This document shows positions 25,661 through 35,170 of a stretch of 64,000 bases of DNA, one piece after another. The stretch is from positions 119,742-183,741 of the forward strand of contig JAEYRV010000045.1 in NCBI GenBank assembly GCA_023435305.1, read 5' to 3'. A program made the position numbers and the translations under genes. Source of the DNA: Bacillota bacterium. GTDB taxonomy: Bacteria; Bacillota; Clostridia; Acetivibrionales; DTU013. A model generated the notes under the pieces. It ran no database searches. It was not told the origin of the DNA and worked only from the letters and a program-made list of their open reading frames with translations. Positions within the stretch are counted from its first letter, which is position 1. Every line of letters starts with the position of its first letter.

Positions 25661-28132
25661 TCAAAGAATTTGTTGTTTTTGAGCCTTTTTTATCGCAGCG
25701 GTTTTCCCATTCACCTCAAGTTTCGTATAAATATTATGCAGATGCATCTTTATGGTGCCGGAGGATACAAAAAGCTTTGCCGCGATTTCATCCCGTTTCA
25801 TCCCTTCGGCAGTGAGGGTCAGCACCTCCAGCTCCCGCTCCGTCAGGGAAACCGTGCTTTGCGGTGCGTGCTTCAGACTCTCCATGTAGTGTTCACAGGC
25901 TCCGAGCACTGCCTTGAGGTAATCATCACGCGAATCGTTATGGGCAATGCAACGCACCATATCAAGTATATTAGGCGCGTACTCGGCGAATATCAGGATG
26001 ATGTGGTCCTCCCGCGCCATGCCGAGGGCTTTGCGAAGCTCGGCGCAGCCTGCTTCCATGCCGTAAAGCTGATATTTCGCAGCCGCCCTGAAAATCTCAT
26101 TGTGCAGAAAGCCGAGCCGGTTATTGAAGATGGCGAAATTTCGAGCAAATTCATCAGTTAGCATTTCGAGCTTGATGTAATTCTTTGAGAGCAAGAGCGC
26201 CTTACCGTAGACTATATTACCAAAGGCCATGCCATCATAGAAGAAGTGTGCATGAGACATATTGCCTGCTTGCAGCCACCATGGGATCTTGTCGGGCCGG
26301 GTGAGACAGCCGTAAACATATCCTTCAACAAGTTCAAGACCCGTGTTGTAATAGGGGTTGTTCGCATGGGTCACATTCTGTCTTAGCTGTCGCAGAAGTT
26401 CCAGCGCTTCGTCGGCTTTCCCCTGATAGAGATACAGTCTGATCAAGGCGTGATATGCACAGATCATAATACCTGTCTGTTCCTTTGTCTGTGCCTTATA
26501 AATGGCTTTATAGGCGTTAAGCTCCGCCGACTGCCAATCACCGGTCTCCAGTGCGTATTCGGCCCGGGCAGCATAGTCGCAGCCGGTACCACAGCCGTCG
26601 GCCAGCGAGGTAAAAATCTGAAAATCTGATGCTATGAGCTCCGTGAGCTCTTTGAGATCGCCCTGCTCCCTGTAAAAGATATAGAGCAAATGGGGAAAAC
26701 CCAGGGTGAACTCGGCTTCCCGCTTCTGCAGACAGGAAATCTCCCCGTCAAACAGGCACTGCGCCTCCTTTATACAAGCGGCCATTTCCTTTGCATCATT
26801 GAATACGGCAAATATCCGTGTGAGATATAGCTCTGCCAGGATGCGGCCCCTGCCGTGCGGGATGGGTACTTCCCCCTGTTCGCACAACTCCCGCAGCTCG
26901 TTCAGGCGAATCACTCCATCATGAAAAGCGTTGGGATCGCCGTTTGTCAATATGATGGCGATATACTGCAAATAGGCAATTGGATATTTGAAAAGCATCT
27001 CATGAGGTAATGCGGCAAACATATCAAGCACGCCGTCAAAAGTGGCGGAATCGCTGGTGACCGTATCCTCATTGTCCAACAGCGCGAGGACGCGCTCCGT
27101 CTCACCCGCGCGGCAGAGATAGCCGTATGCGGTCCTGTAGTCTCTTAGTGCAAGGTGCCATTCACCAAGTCTCCGATAGAGTGCAGCGCTTTCCTCTTCA
27201 TTCTTCTGCTTTCCCCGAAGAAAATCCAACAGCACGTTGTGGATTTGATAGACCCCAGCTGCTTCATCAAAGGCAACAAATGCATTTTCACGGCGAAGCT
27301 TTCTAAGGATTTCGCCGGCACTGTTTTCACCTGTCACATAGCGCGCCTGTTCCTCGGTAAAAGCATCCATGACAGACAGGTGCAGCAGGAATCTCCGGAT
27401 CGGTTTTTCATAAGCATTATATAAAACCTTTTCTACCAGCTCATCAATAGCGATGTTATGCTCCATCGGGATATCCTGCTCCAGCCCCAACAGGATGAGG
27501 TAAGCCAGGGAAATCCAGCCGCCCGTGTATTCACTGACTCTTTTGAGCATGTCCTCACCGGGATGAAAGTCCATCAGTGTGCAGTAAGCCCGGATTTCTT
27601 CATCTGTGAAGCGCAGTGTCCGCTGAGACACGACATTGCATATTCCCTTTGCCGAGAGCTCCGTGATGTCAAGATTTGTAGTATCACGGGTCAATATCAC
27701 AATATGAAAATCATCTGGCAATTCTATTACAAACCGCCTGAAAAGTGCGGTCATACGCATGGTCCCAGCAAGATGGAAATCATCGACAACAAGTGTGGTA
27801 TTGGGTCTGTAATCCATCTCATTTATTATGGATACAGCCGTTATAGTCTGTTGTGTGTCAGAAGGAACTCCAAGGCTTATGAGTCTTTTACCTGCTGCTT
27901 CATCAAATTTACTGATCTCAGCCGTAAGTCTTTGCCAAAACGCCTCCGATGTATCGTTCTCGGAATAAAAGGAAGTCCAGATAACAGGAGTGCCTTTTAA
28001 AGCAAGGAATTCACGAACTGCCGTGGTTTTTCCGTAACCGATGGGGGCTTCCACGATGGTCATCGGATAATTGAAGATGCTTTCCAAAGTGCGGTTGACA
28101 CGCTCGCGCCTGAGAGCTTTAAGCCTTTTCAC
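25661..28132 (-). CDS. MalT/LAL-type LuxR-family transcriptional regulator
   Basis: A large ATP-binding activator of 823 residues, the normal size of the LAL class. It has a Walker A motif APIGYGKTT at residues 29-37, a Walker B-like TTLVVDDFHL and a long middle region of TPR-like helices. A C-terminal LuxR helix-turn-helix (LTERELEVLTLTAEGMKRDE then VSSGTIKMHLHNIYTKLEV) sits in the last 65 residues. Such proteins usually sense a small molecule and act with ATP. No adjacent target is certain: it is divergent from the dehydrogenase gene at 28330 and lies upstream of the DUF2442-Lgt-Big2-RCC1 set, though separated by a terminator. Confidence 0.93.
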   Translation of the reverse strand: MKRLKALRRERVNRTLESIFNYPMTIVEAPIGYGKTTAVREFLALKGTPVIWTSFYSENDTSEAFWQRLTAEISKFDEAAGKRLISLGVPSDTQQTITAVSIINEMDYRPNTTLVVDDFHLAGTMRMTALFRRFVIELPDDFHIVILTRDTTNLDITELSAKGICNVVSQRTLRFTDEEIRAYCTLMDFHPGEDMLKRVSEYTGGWISLAYLILLGLEQDIPMEHNIAIDELVEKVLYNAYEKPIRRFLLHLSVMDAFTEEQARYVTGENSAGEILRKLRRENAFVAFDEAAGVYQIHNVLLDFLRGKQKNEEESAALYRRLGEWHLALRDYRTAYGYLCRAGETERVLALLDNEDTVTSDSATFDGVLDMFAALPHEMLFKYPIAYLQYIAIILTNGDPNAFHDGVIRLNELRELCEQGEVPIPHGRGRILAELYLTRIFAVFNDAKEMAACIKEAQCLFDGEISCLQKREAEFTLGFPHLLYIFYREQGDLKELTELIASDFQIFTSLADGCGTGCDYAARAEYALETGDWQSAELNAYKAIYKAQTKEQTGIMICAYHALIRLYLYQGKADEALELLRQLRQNVTHANNPYYNTGLELVEGYVYGCLTRPDKIPWWLQAGNMSHAHFFYDGMAFGNIVYGKALLLSKNYIKLEMLTDEFARNFAIFNNRLGFLHNEIFRAAAKYQLYGMEAGCAELRKALGMAREDHIILIFAEYAPNILDMVRCIAHNDSRDDYLKAVLGACEHYMESLKHAPQSTVSLTERELEVLTLTAEGMKRDEIAAKLFVSSGTIKMHLHNIYTKLEVNGKTAAIKKAQKQQIL

Positions 28133-28329
28133 CGGCGCCCCTCCTCTCTGCGGGATAAAATATGGTGAATATGTATAGTTTAGATGTTAAAAATTATATA
28201 TCGTCAGTATACAATAATTTTTGACAAACTTCAATAAATAGAGTGAGTCCTGACCATGTGTTAGTACTTCTGGATTAAAAAGAAGCGATGAGGTATTATA
28301 TAGGTATTACGAAAGCGGAGGAAGCATAA

Positions 28330-29292
28330 ATGAAAATAGTGATTTTGGACGGATATACAGAAAATCCGGGCGACCTTAGCTGGGAGGGCTTCGAAGCAAT
28401 CGGAGAGCTCACCGTCTATGACCGGACAAAGCATGATGAGATCATTCCGAGGATAGGAAATGCTGAGATAATAATAACAAATAAGACTCCACTCGGTCCG
28501 GAAGTATTTGATGCATGCCCCTCAATCAAATACATAGGGGTACTGGCAACCGGCTATAATGTTATTGATACAGACGCTGCAAAGGAAAGAGGAGTAATAG
28601 TCACAAACATACCTACTTACAGTACCGCAGCCGTTGCTCAGTTTACTTTTGCATTATTGCTTGAGATATGTCATCATGTAGGCAAGCATAACGATGCTGT
28701 CAAATCAGGAAAATGGTCAAAGAGCATTGATTTCTGCTTCTGGGACTATCCTCTGATCGAGCTGGCAGGCAAGACATTCGGCTGTATCGGATACGGCAGC
28801 ATCGGCCAGAGTGCCGGCAGCATAGCTCAATGCTTCGGTATGAATGTCCTGGCATATAACAGACATCCTGATAAGACTCTGGAAAACGAAAAAATGCACT
28901 ATGTCGATCTGGACACACTCCTTGCAGAGTCGGATGTTATTTCACTGCATTGTCCGCTTACGCCGTCTACTAAAGGAATCATAAACAGTGAAACTATTTC
29001 GGGGATGAAGGATGGTGTAATAATTATAAACACATCAAGAGGCCCTCTGATAGTTGAAGAAGATCTGAAAAAAGCTCTTATAGATGGCAAAATAGCTTAT
29101 GCGGCTATGGATGTAGTGTCATCAGAACCTATTGCTGAAGACAACCCTCTGATGACTGCGCCTAACTGTATTATTACGCCCCACATTGCATGGGCGCCTA
29201 AGGAAAGCCGCAAACGGCTGATGGACATAGCAGTCAGCAACCTGCAGGCCTATCTTGCCGGAAAACCGGTAAATGTAGTCATAGACAATTAA
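28330..29292 (+). CDS. D-2-hydroxyacid dehydrogenase (glycerate dehydrogenase-like)
   Basis: NAD-dependent oxidoreductase of the D-isomer-specific family, 320 residues. It has the substrate-domain segment GVLATGYNVIDTDAAKERGV, the NAD motif CIGYGSIGQSAG near residue 155, the catalytic Arg in INTSRGPLIVEE, Glu in SSEPIAEDNPL and His in CIITPHIAW. Related proteins act on glycerate/hydroxypyruvate; the substrate cannot be fixed from sequence. The start is an ATG after GCGGAGGAAGCATAA. It is a single plus-strand gene, divergent from the LAL regulator, which may control it. Confidence 0.92.
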   Translation: MKIVILDGYTENPGDLSWEGFEAIGELTVYDRTKHDEIIPRIGNAEIIITNKTPLGPEVFDACPSIKYIGVLATGYNVIDTDAAKERGVIVTNIPTYSTAAVAQFTFALLLEICHHVGKHNDAVKSGKWSKSIDFCFWDYPLIELAGKTFGCIGYGSIGQSAGSIAQCFGMNVLAYNRHPDKTLENEKMHYVDLDTLLAESDVISLHCPLTPSTKGIINSETISGMKDGVIIINTSRGPLIVEEDLKKALIDGKIAYAAMDVVSSEPIAEDNPLMTAPNCIITPHIAWAPKESRKRLMDIAVSNLQAYLAGKPVNVVIDN

Positions 29293-29326
29293 GCAGCCCA
29301 AACCGGAAATCTAAGAAAGGTGCATT

Positions 29327-29737
29327 CTATTTCGCTTTTCCGCCGATGATCCCAATCGCTTCGTCAATATACTGCTGCAGTGTCAGGTCAGGCACACCTG
29401 CAATCTGAATGTTGCATTTATTCACGGGTATGAGCACCTTTTTAGCAGCGCTTCCCGCAATGGCTGCCGCCATGGCAGGTGTCAGCTCACCCAGCATTGA
29501 ATTGGCCGCGATTATACCTATTGCACCCATGATTATATCAACCTTTGTCGAATTGTATACGATCGCATTTTCGCCGGTAGCGCCATCATCTGCCCCGGCT
29601 TTGAGCATTGCAGCAGTTGCCAGAGTATTTGTTCCCAGCGCTGTTATAACAACCGCTTTGCCGTATCTTTCCCTCAGATTCTCTACTATCGCACGGCCCA
29701 TTCCGCCGCCCTGACCGTCAATTACTGCGATTTTCAT
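29327..29737 (-). CDS. DUF3842 protein
   Basis: A 136-residue protein of a family common in Clostridia, starting MKIAVIDGQGGGMGRAIVEN, with a glycine-rich N-terminal loop like a Rossmann dinucleotide-binding motif. It continues VVITALGTNTLATAAMLKAG and ends with KVLIPVNKCNIQIAGV. The true start is taken as ATG 29737; the frame extends four codons further. It is the last gene of a set with the antiporter and the PII-like gene. No function is established. Confidence 0.85.
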   Translation of the reverse strand: MKIAVIDGQGGGMGRAIVENLRERYGKAVVITALGTNTLATAAMLKAGADDGATGENAIVYNSTKVDIIMGAIGIIAANSMLGELTPAMAAAIAGSAAKKVLIPVNKCNIQIAGVPDLTLQQYIDEAIGIIGGKAK

Positions 29738-29771
29738 GGTCCCCTCCATACTTTATATTCACTTCGCCGGA

Positions 29772-30944
29772 TCAGGCTGATATCTCGCCCGCCTTCTTCA
29801 ATGCAGCCTTTGTTATTGCAGGTCCGACCAGTTCATATATAAACGTAGCGCTGAGAATGACAGCACGTATCGTCTGCCCGTACTCAGGAAGCATCTGTGC
29901 AGCCAGCAGTGATAGACCTATCGCAACACCTGCCTGTGGCACAAGTGAAAATCCGATATACTTTTTAACAGTTTCCGGAGCTTTCATTATTATGGCGCCT
30001 AAAGAAGCGCCGGCTACCTTACCTATAACACGGCAAACAATGTAAAGTACTCCCAGCAGACCCACCTTTGGCAGAACTGTAATATCAAGCTCCATACCGG
30101 ATACCACAAAGAACATGAGGAATATGGGCGGAGTGATACTGTCTGTCAATTTCAGTATTGAGTCACCAGCCCTGCTTACATTGATCAGCATGGCTCCCAT
30201 TGACATGCAAAGCAGCAGCGGAGACAAGCCCAGCAGCGAAGCAAGTGAGCTTCCAAGGAAAACAAATCCGGCTGTTATTATTAATCGGTTTGAATCTTTT
30301 TTGAAGAAACGGAGGGGAAATATAAACAATATCCCCAGAATAAACCCTAAAAGCAGTGATCCTACTATTTCTCCGATGGGTTTCAGGATCGATAGGATCA
30401 AAGAGGCTTCACCGGGATGCTGCATCAAATTGACTATCGCCACTGAGAATCCGAAGGCTATAAGTGCAACCGCGTCATCAAGTGCAACAACGCTCATAAG
30501 CGTCTCAGTAACAGGGCCCTTTGCCTTATATTGCTTAACAACCATAATAGTTGCTGCCGGCGCTGTCGCTGATGCAATAGCACCCAACAGTATAGCTATC
30601 TCAGTATTAAAGCCAAGCAGGATCAATACTGATGTTACTACCAATGTAGCAGCCAGTCCTTCCATGATCGCTATAATGATTGGCATCATGCCTACTTTTT
30701 TTAGATAGCTCAATTTAAATTCCGATCCTATGGAAAACGCTATGAAAGCCAGAGCCATTTCAGAAACCAGTTCCAGGCCTTCTGCAAGATCCGCCGGGAC
30801 CAGTTTGAAAACATACGGGCCTATCAACAGACCGGCGATGAGGTATCCTGTGACGTTTGGAAGCTTCAAAAGCTTTACCGCTCGTCCGAATATAAGCCCT
30901 GCAAATAAAATCAGTGCCAGATAAAAAAGTGTATTCAGCTGCAT
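29772..30944 (-). CDS. CPA2-type cation:proton antiporter
   Basis: A 390-residue membrane protein with about 11-12 hydrophobic helices and the Na+/H+ exchanger fold of the CPA2/KefB group. Recognisable segments are LKLPNVTGYLIAGLLIGPYV in helices 1-2, GAIASATAPAATIMVVKQY in the core transport region, and VVALDDAVALIAFG with the functional Asp pair. There is no C-terminal RCK/TrkA domain, so regulation may come from the PII-like protein encoded 3 bp upstream. It could carry Na+ or K+; sequence alone does not tell. Confidence 0.9.
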   Translation of the reverse strand: MQLNTLFYLALILFAGLIFGRAVKLLKLPNVTGYLIAGLLIGPYVFKLVPADLAEGLELVSEMALAFIAFSIGSEFKLSYLKKVGMMPIIIAIMEGLAATLVVTSVLILLGFNTEIAILLGAIASATAPAATIMVVKQYKAKGPVTETLMSVVALDDAVALIAFGFSVAIVNLMQHPGEASLILSILKPIGEIVGSLLLGFILGILFIFPLRFFKKDSNRLIITAGFVFLGSSLASLLGLSPLLLCMSMGAMLINVSRAGDSILKLTDSITPPIFLMFFVVSGMELDITVLPKVGLLGVLYIVCRVIGKVAGASLGAIIMKAPETVKKYIGFSLVPQAGVAIGLSLLAAQMLPEYGQTIRAVILSATFIYELVGPAITKAALKKAGEISA

Positions 30945-30947
30945 ACT

Positions 30948-31286
30948 TTAGAATTCAACTCCTTCTGCGCTAAGAACCGGCAAAGTGAAAATAACCGCAG
31001 AATCAGGCTTTGACAGGTCACCAACCACATCGCGTATGACCTTTTTCGCTTCCTCCACTTTCTCATCCTTTAATGCCATAAATATGGTCTTGCTTTCTTT
31101 GCGATCAGGATCTATAAGCATGCGCAGAGTACCGAAAATAGGAAAATCCTCGCTGCTTTTTGCCAGCTCGCGAACCATCCCGGTACTATTGAGTATTGTA
31201 GCTCCGCATATCCCCTGCTCCATGAGCTTTTCAAGAAGATCGTCGAGAACCTCGACTTTGTTTAATACCATGACCATTAACTGCAT
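30948..31286 (-). CDS. PII-like signalling protein
   Basis: A 112-residue protein with a PII-type ferredoxin-like fold: the opening MQLMVMVLNKVEVLDDLLEKL resembles the PII first strand and helix, followed by GICGATILNSTGMVREL and a C-terminal AVIFTLPV strand. The T-loop lacks the conserved Tyr of GlnB, so it is a PII-like paralogue and not a classical nitrogen PII. ATG 31286 is preferred for its GGGGTG spacing. It ends 3 bp before the antiporter start, which suggests that it gates that transporter. Confidence 0.72.
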   Translation of the reverse strand: MQLMVMVLNKVEVLDDLLEKLMEQGICGATILNSTGMVRELAKSSEDFPIFGTLRMLIDPDRKESKTIFMALKDEKVEEAKKVIRDVVGDLSKPDSAVIFTLPVLSAEGVEF

Positions 31287-31308
31287 CACATTCACCCCGA
31301 AATAAATA

Positions 31309-31352
31309 AATAAAGGTTTATTCCTTCAACTTCAAAAGTATAAACCTTTATT
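31309..31352 (-). terminator. Terminator after the PBP gene
   Basis: Thirteen-pair AT-rich stem (31309-31321 with 31340-31352), 18-base loop, followed on the minus strand by ATTTATTT. It separates the PBP gene from the PII-like gene. Confidence 0.6.
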
Positions 31353-31374
31353 CGCAATAATGCAATTGCGGCAG

Positions 31375-33186
31375 CTAATATCCCTTCTCCAGCATGCCCT
31401 TGGCAATTTCAGCAAATACCGGGGCGGCGGACTTGCCTCCCAAGCGTCCGTCCTCAGCAAATACAGCAATGGAATAGCGCGGCTCTGCAGCGGGGAAATA
31501 GCCGGCGAACCAGGCGTGGACGATCTCCTCAGAGCCTGTCTCGGCGCTGCCGGTCTTGCCTCCTGCTCCTCCATAATAGCCCATTACTGCCTCAGTCCCG
31601 GTACCGTTGAGCGTTACAGCCTCCATCAATTCTCTTATTTTATTCGATGTTTCCTTTGAGATGATTCGTTCGCCCTCACTTCGTTTGATTTTTTCAATAA
31701 CCTTCCCGCTGTTGTCAACGATGGAATCTACTATATTCACCTTGTTTTTTATACCGCCGTTGGCCACAGTCGCGGTCAGATCCGCCACCTGCAGCGGAGT
31801 GGCCAGCATTACGCCCTGGCCGATGGCAAGATTTGCGATATCGGCGCTGCTGTAATACATATTCGAGTCAGGCAGATTTCCGGCTGCTTCAGTAACACCT
31901 TGCTCTGAAATGCCTGTTTTGCTGCCAAGGCCGAACTTCCTTGCCATACCTATCATGTTTTTATATCCGATATTTTGACAAAGTTCAATAAAATATGAGT
32001 TGCAGGAAAGGGCAAACGCCTTCTCCAAATCTACATCACCATGCCCTCCCTGATAATATGAATAGCATTTGAAGGTCAGTCCATTAATATCGACTGCACC
32101 GGTACAGTAATAGTGATCCAGGTCGTCAAATCCATGGTAACGGTTGTAGACACCAAAGTCATAGGGCTCATTTTCAAAAGGCTTGAGTCCGTATGAGTAA
32201 CCGTCAAAGAACCTGTATACATCACCCGCAGTATCACTGCCGGTTCTATTCCCGGGATTGTCCTTTCCTGACTTGTCTTCACCTATTGTAATAGTATCCT
32301 TGTTTTCAAAATAAGCCGCTGTATCTATTATCTTGAATATCGAGCCAAGGTTGTAGGCTGCGGTCGCCTTGTTGAAGAGCTCTTTCCCGCTGCTGTCCAG
32401 ATATTTCTCCACAGCGTTCTGATCAAAATCAGGTTTGCTCGCCATGGCAAGTATATCTCCTGTAACAACATCCTCTACGACTACTGCACCGGAAATCCCG
32501 CCGTTCTCCATAGCTTCCTCGACTATTCTCTGAACATGATAATCCAATGTGAGCTTCACATTCATCTTTCTGTTGCCTGTGGACCAGTTCTTGAGCTTGT
32601 ATCCGAAGCCCTTGATGGGTTTCATCATTGCATCTGTTACTGTGCCTATTTCATAGACGGCATTGTCCCTCAATATTTTTTCATAAACCTTCTCAATGCC
32701 TGCCTGGCCAATCTGATCACTTCTGTTCAGGTAGCCCGTGACATGCTTTGCCAAAGCGCTGTCATCATATCTCTCAACTGAGTTGATCATGGATACCCAA
32801 TCCACCTTCAGCTCAAGCACTGCATCACGGCCTGCTTTATCGGTTTCGATCAAAAACGGCTTGCTCTTTGATGTCAAACCACTCAGTACTTCAACATCAA
32901 CTGACAGAGCATCGCAGACTTTTTTTCTCTCAGTTTCGGACTGGGGCATATATGCAGTCTTGATAAGGGCACTGTATTTTTCCTTTCTGTTAGTGAAGGG
33001 TATATCGTTCCGGTCCAGTATGTTTCCTCTGATCCTTTCGATGGCAGTGCTCGATACTCTCTGCCTGAAAGCAGCCTCTTCCAGTGACCTGCCCGGCACA
33101 AACTGAATGAGGGCAATTCTGATGATCAGTGCGATAAAAATAAACAGAATAACAGCTCCAAATAAATATATCCTTTTTGCAGACAA
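31375..33186 (-). CDS. Class B penicillin-binding protein (transpeptidase)
   Basis: Membrane-anchored D,D-transpeptidase of 603 residues from TTG 33186, which has AAAGGGG 7 nt upstream; a TTG at 33231 is less likely. One N-terminal membrane helix (RIYLFGAVILFIFIALII), a PBP dimerisation region (AIERIRGNILDRNDIPFT), then the transpeptidase domain. Active-site motifs: Ser in LGSIFKI, SCN in LSCNSYFIEL and KTG in GGKTGSAETG. No PASTA domains. It is nearest to FtsI/SpoVD-type proteins; a division or spore role is possible. It follows the MltG-TrmR-TrhP genes. Confidence 0.9.
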   Translation of the reverse strand: MSAKRIYLFGAVILFIFIALIIRIALIQFVPGRSLEEAAFRQRVSSTAIERIRGNILDRNDIPFTNRKEKYSALIKTAYMPQSETERKKVCDALSVDVEVLSGLTSKSKPFLIETDKAGRDAVLELKVDWVSMINSVERYDDSALAKHVTGYLNRSDQIGQAGIEKVYEKILRDNAVYEIGTVTDAMMKPIKGFGYKLKNWSTGNRKMNVKLTLDYHVQRIVEEAMENGGISGAVVVEDVVTGDILAMASKPDFDQNAVEKYLDSSGKELFNKATAAYNLGSIFKIIDTAAYFENKDTITIGEDKSGKDNPGNRTGSDTAGDVYRFFDGYSYGLKPFENEPYDFGVYNRYHGFDDLDHYYCTGAVDINGLTFKCYSYYQGGHGDVDLEKAFALSCNSYFIELCQNIGYKNMIGMARKFGLGSKTGISEQGVTEAAGNLPDSNMYYSSADIANLAIGQGVMLATPLQVADLTATVANGGIKNKVNIVDSIVDNSGKVIEKIKRSEGERIISKETSNKIRELMEAVTLNGTGTEAVMGYYGGAGGKTGSAETGSEEIVHAWFAGYFPAAEPRYSIAVFAEDGRLGGKSAAPVFAEIAKGMLEKGY

Positions 33187-33188
33187 GT

Positions 33189-33240
33189 AAAAGCCCCTTT
33201 CTACGGTAATAATAGAATTCTTGCCGTACAAAAGGGGCCA
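33189..33240 (-). terminator. Hairpin overlapping the PBP ribosome-binding site
   Basis: GCCCCTTT (33231-33238 on the minus strand) pairs with AAAGGGGC (33193-33200), extended by TACGG/CCGTA, and is followed by TTTTAC. It looks like the terminator of the upstream trhP operon, but its 3' arm contains the AAAGGGG ribosome site of the PBP gene. Confidence 0.55.
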
Positions 33241-33261
33241 TATTCACAAAACTTTCATATC

Positions 33262-34500
33262 CTATTCGCCTTTGCGTCTCAGAATGGTATACGGTTCGAC
33301 CGGATCCATAGGCATGTACACCGTCATCTGCGGATGAGGCGCAGCATCGATGACCTCGCCGTCCGCATTTTTCATGGAAATGACCTTGTGTAAACGGAAC
33401 GGTCCCTTCGGGCTGACCACCTCCAGCTCATCACCGATCACAAAACGGTTTCGCTGCTCGATGGTTGCAACTCCGGAAGCACTGTCATATGCAGTGACCA
33501 ATCCTACAAAATCATACTCTCTGATATATGAGCTGGACTCATATATTTGTTCCTTCCCACCGGGTTTTCCCTCGAAAAATCCCCCAGTGTATTCTCTGTG
33601 GCTTGCCTTGGACATTTCATCGATCCAGGCCTCCTTGAATACATATTTCTCCGGATCGGCATTGTAAGCATCCAACGCCTCCCTGTAGGCTTTCACGATC
33701 GTTGCCACATAGTAGGAGCTCTTCATCCTGCCCTCTATCTTCAGGCTTGTGACACCGCTTTCAATGATCTCCGGCAGACGGTCTATCAGGCACAGATCCT
33801 TGGAGTTGAATATATATGTGCCCCTTTCGTTTTCATAAACAGGCAAGTATTCACCCGGTCTTTTCTCCTCCATAAGATAGTATTTCCATCTGCAGGGATG
33901 GGCGCAAAGGCCTCTGTTTGCATCACGGCCAGCCATGTAATTGCTGAGCAGGCATCTTCCGGAATAGGATATGCACATTGCTCCGTGGACAAACATCTCA
34001 ATCTCAAGGTCCTTGGGAGTGTTTTGCCTGATTTCTCTTATTTCATTCAATGAGAGCTCCCTGGCCAGAATGATCCTCTTCACACCCTGTCGATGCCAGA
34101 ATGATGCACTCCTCCAGTTCGTGTTGTTAGCCTGGGTGCTCAGGTGCAGTTCCATATCGGGCGCTTCCTGACGCAGCAGGTCAAATATGCCGGGGTCCGA
34201 GAAGATAACGGCATCCGCCCCCAGCTCCCTCACCTGGCGTATATATTCAGGCATACCGTCGAAATCCTCGTTATGCGGGATTATATTCATCGTCACATAA
34301 ACTCTTTTACCGCGGCTGTGGGCAAAGCTTATGCCCTCCTTCAGCTCATCCATGCCGAAATTGCCAGCAGATGCTCTGAGGCCGAATTCCTCGCCGCCCA
34401 GATATACCGCATCTGCGCCGTACATGATCGCCATTTTGAGTTTCTCAAGATTGCCTGCAGGCGCCAGCAGCTCGACCTTACCCTTTGAAAGTCCGTTCAT
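33262..34500 (-). CDS. trhP: U32-family peptidase-like tRNA hydroxylation protein (TrhP-like)
   Basis: A 412-residue member of the peptidase U32 family. ATG 34500 overlaps the trmR stop as ATGA; a longer frame to 34590 lies inside trmR. Motifs: KVELLAPAGNLEKLKMAI, GADAVYLGGEEFGLRAS and the Cys-containing U32 signature MFVHGAMCISYSGRCLLSNY with later CAHPCRWKYY. B. subtilis TrhP proteins and E. coli TrhP hydroxylate U34 of certain tRNAs, and TrmR then methylates it; the adjacent trmR supports that assignment over a protease role. Confidence 0.88.
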   Translation of the reverse strand: MNGLSKGKVELLAPAGNLEKLKMAIMYGADAVYLGGEEFGLRASAGNFGMDELKEGISFAHSRGKRVYVTMNIIPHNEDFDGMPEYIRQVRELGADAVIFSDPGIFDLLRQEAPDMELHLSTQANNTNWRSASFWHRQGVKRIILARELSLNEIREIRQNTPKDLEIEMFVHGAMCISYSGRCLLSNYMAGRDANRGLCAHPCRWKYYLMEEKRPGEYLPVYENERGTYIFNSKDLCLIDRLPEIIESGVTSLKIEGRMKSSYYVATIVKAYREALDAYNADPEKYVFKEAWIDEMSKASHREYTGGFFEGKPGGKEQIYESSSYIREYDFVGLVTAYDSASGVATIEQRNRFVIGDELEVVSPKGPFRLHKVISMKNADGEVIDAAPHPQMTVYMPMDPVEPYTILRRKGE

Positions 34501-35156
34501 TTGTCCATCTCCGTTTCCATCCGCTTGTATGACAGCGCCACACCGTCTCCGACCGGCAGTATGCTCGTATCCAGCATAGGATCGTTGCATATGCTGTCCA
34601 GATATGTTCTCATCCTGTTGACAATGGTTTTTTTCCTTCTGACGACCAGTTCATCACTGGCCACCATCCCCTTGTACAGCACATTGTCAGACACCAGCAA
34701 GCCTCCGGCTTTAAGCATTCTAAGGCACTCCGGCAAAAATTCCGGATACTGTCCCTTTGCCGCATCCATGAAAATCATATCGTACTTTTTATCCAGGCAG
34801 CACAGGACCTCTGCGGCATCACCCGCTATCACAGCGATAGTATCTGCCAGTCCAGCCCTTTTAATGTTTTCATGGGCCTTTATGACCATTGCGTCATTGC
34901 GCTCGATAGTATCGATCCTGCCCCCCTCCGCCAGTATCCCTGAAAGCAGGATGGACGAATATCCTATCGCCGTTCCTATTTCAAGTATCCTGGCCGGCTT
35001 GACCAACCTGCCCAATACGATGAGCAGGCTTGCAGTCTCAGGGCGTATGATCGGCACGTGGTTCTCGGCCGCATATTGCTCAAGCTCAAGCAACAGCCCT
35101 TCTCCAGTCCTTAATGTTTTTCTGATGTATTCGTTTGCACCATCCGGTCCAAGCAT
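34497..35156 (-). CDS. trmR: tRNA 5-hydroxyuridine methyltransferase TrmR
   Basis: SAM-dependent O-methyltransferase of the family-3 type, 219 residues from ATG 35156, which follows AAAGGG; a TTG at 35171 lies inside a terminator. SAM-binding ILEIGTAIGYSSILL, acidic IDTIERND, YDMIFMDAAKGQYPEFL (metal/substrate site) and GGLLVSDNVLY. B. subtilis TrmR (YrrM) methylates ho5U34 of tRNA to mo5U. The gene order mltG-trmR-trhP matches yrrL-yrrM-yrrN/O in Bacillus. Confidence 0.9.
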   Translation of the reverse strand: MLGPDGANEYIRKTLRTGEGLLLELEQYAAENHVPIIRPETASLLIVLGRLVKPARILEIGTAIGYSSILLSGILAEGGRIDTIERNDAMVIKAHENIKRAGLADTIAVIAGDAAEVLCCLDKKYDMIFMDAAKGQYPEFLPECLRMLKAGGLLVSDNVLYKGMVASDELVVRRKKTIVNRMRTYLDSICNDPMLDTSILPVGDGVALSYKRMETEMDK

Positions 35157-35170
35157 CATGATCCCTTTCA

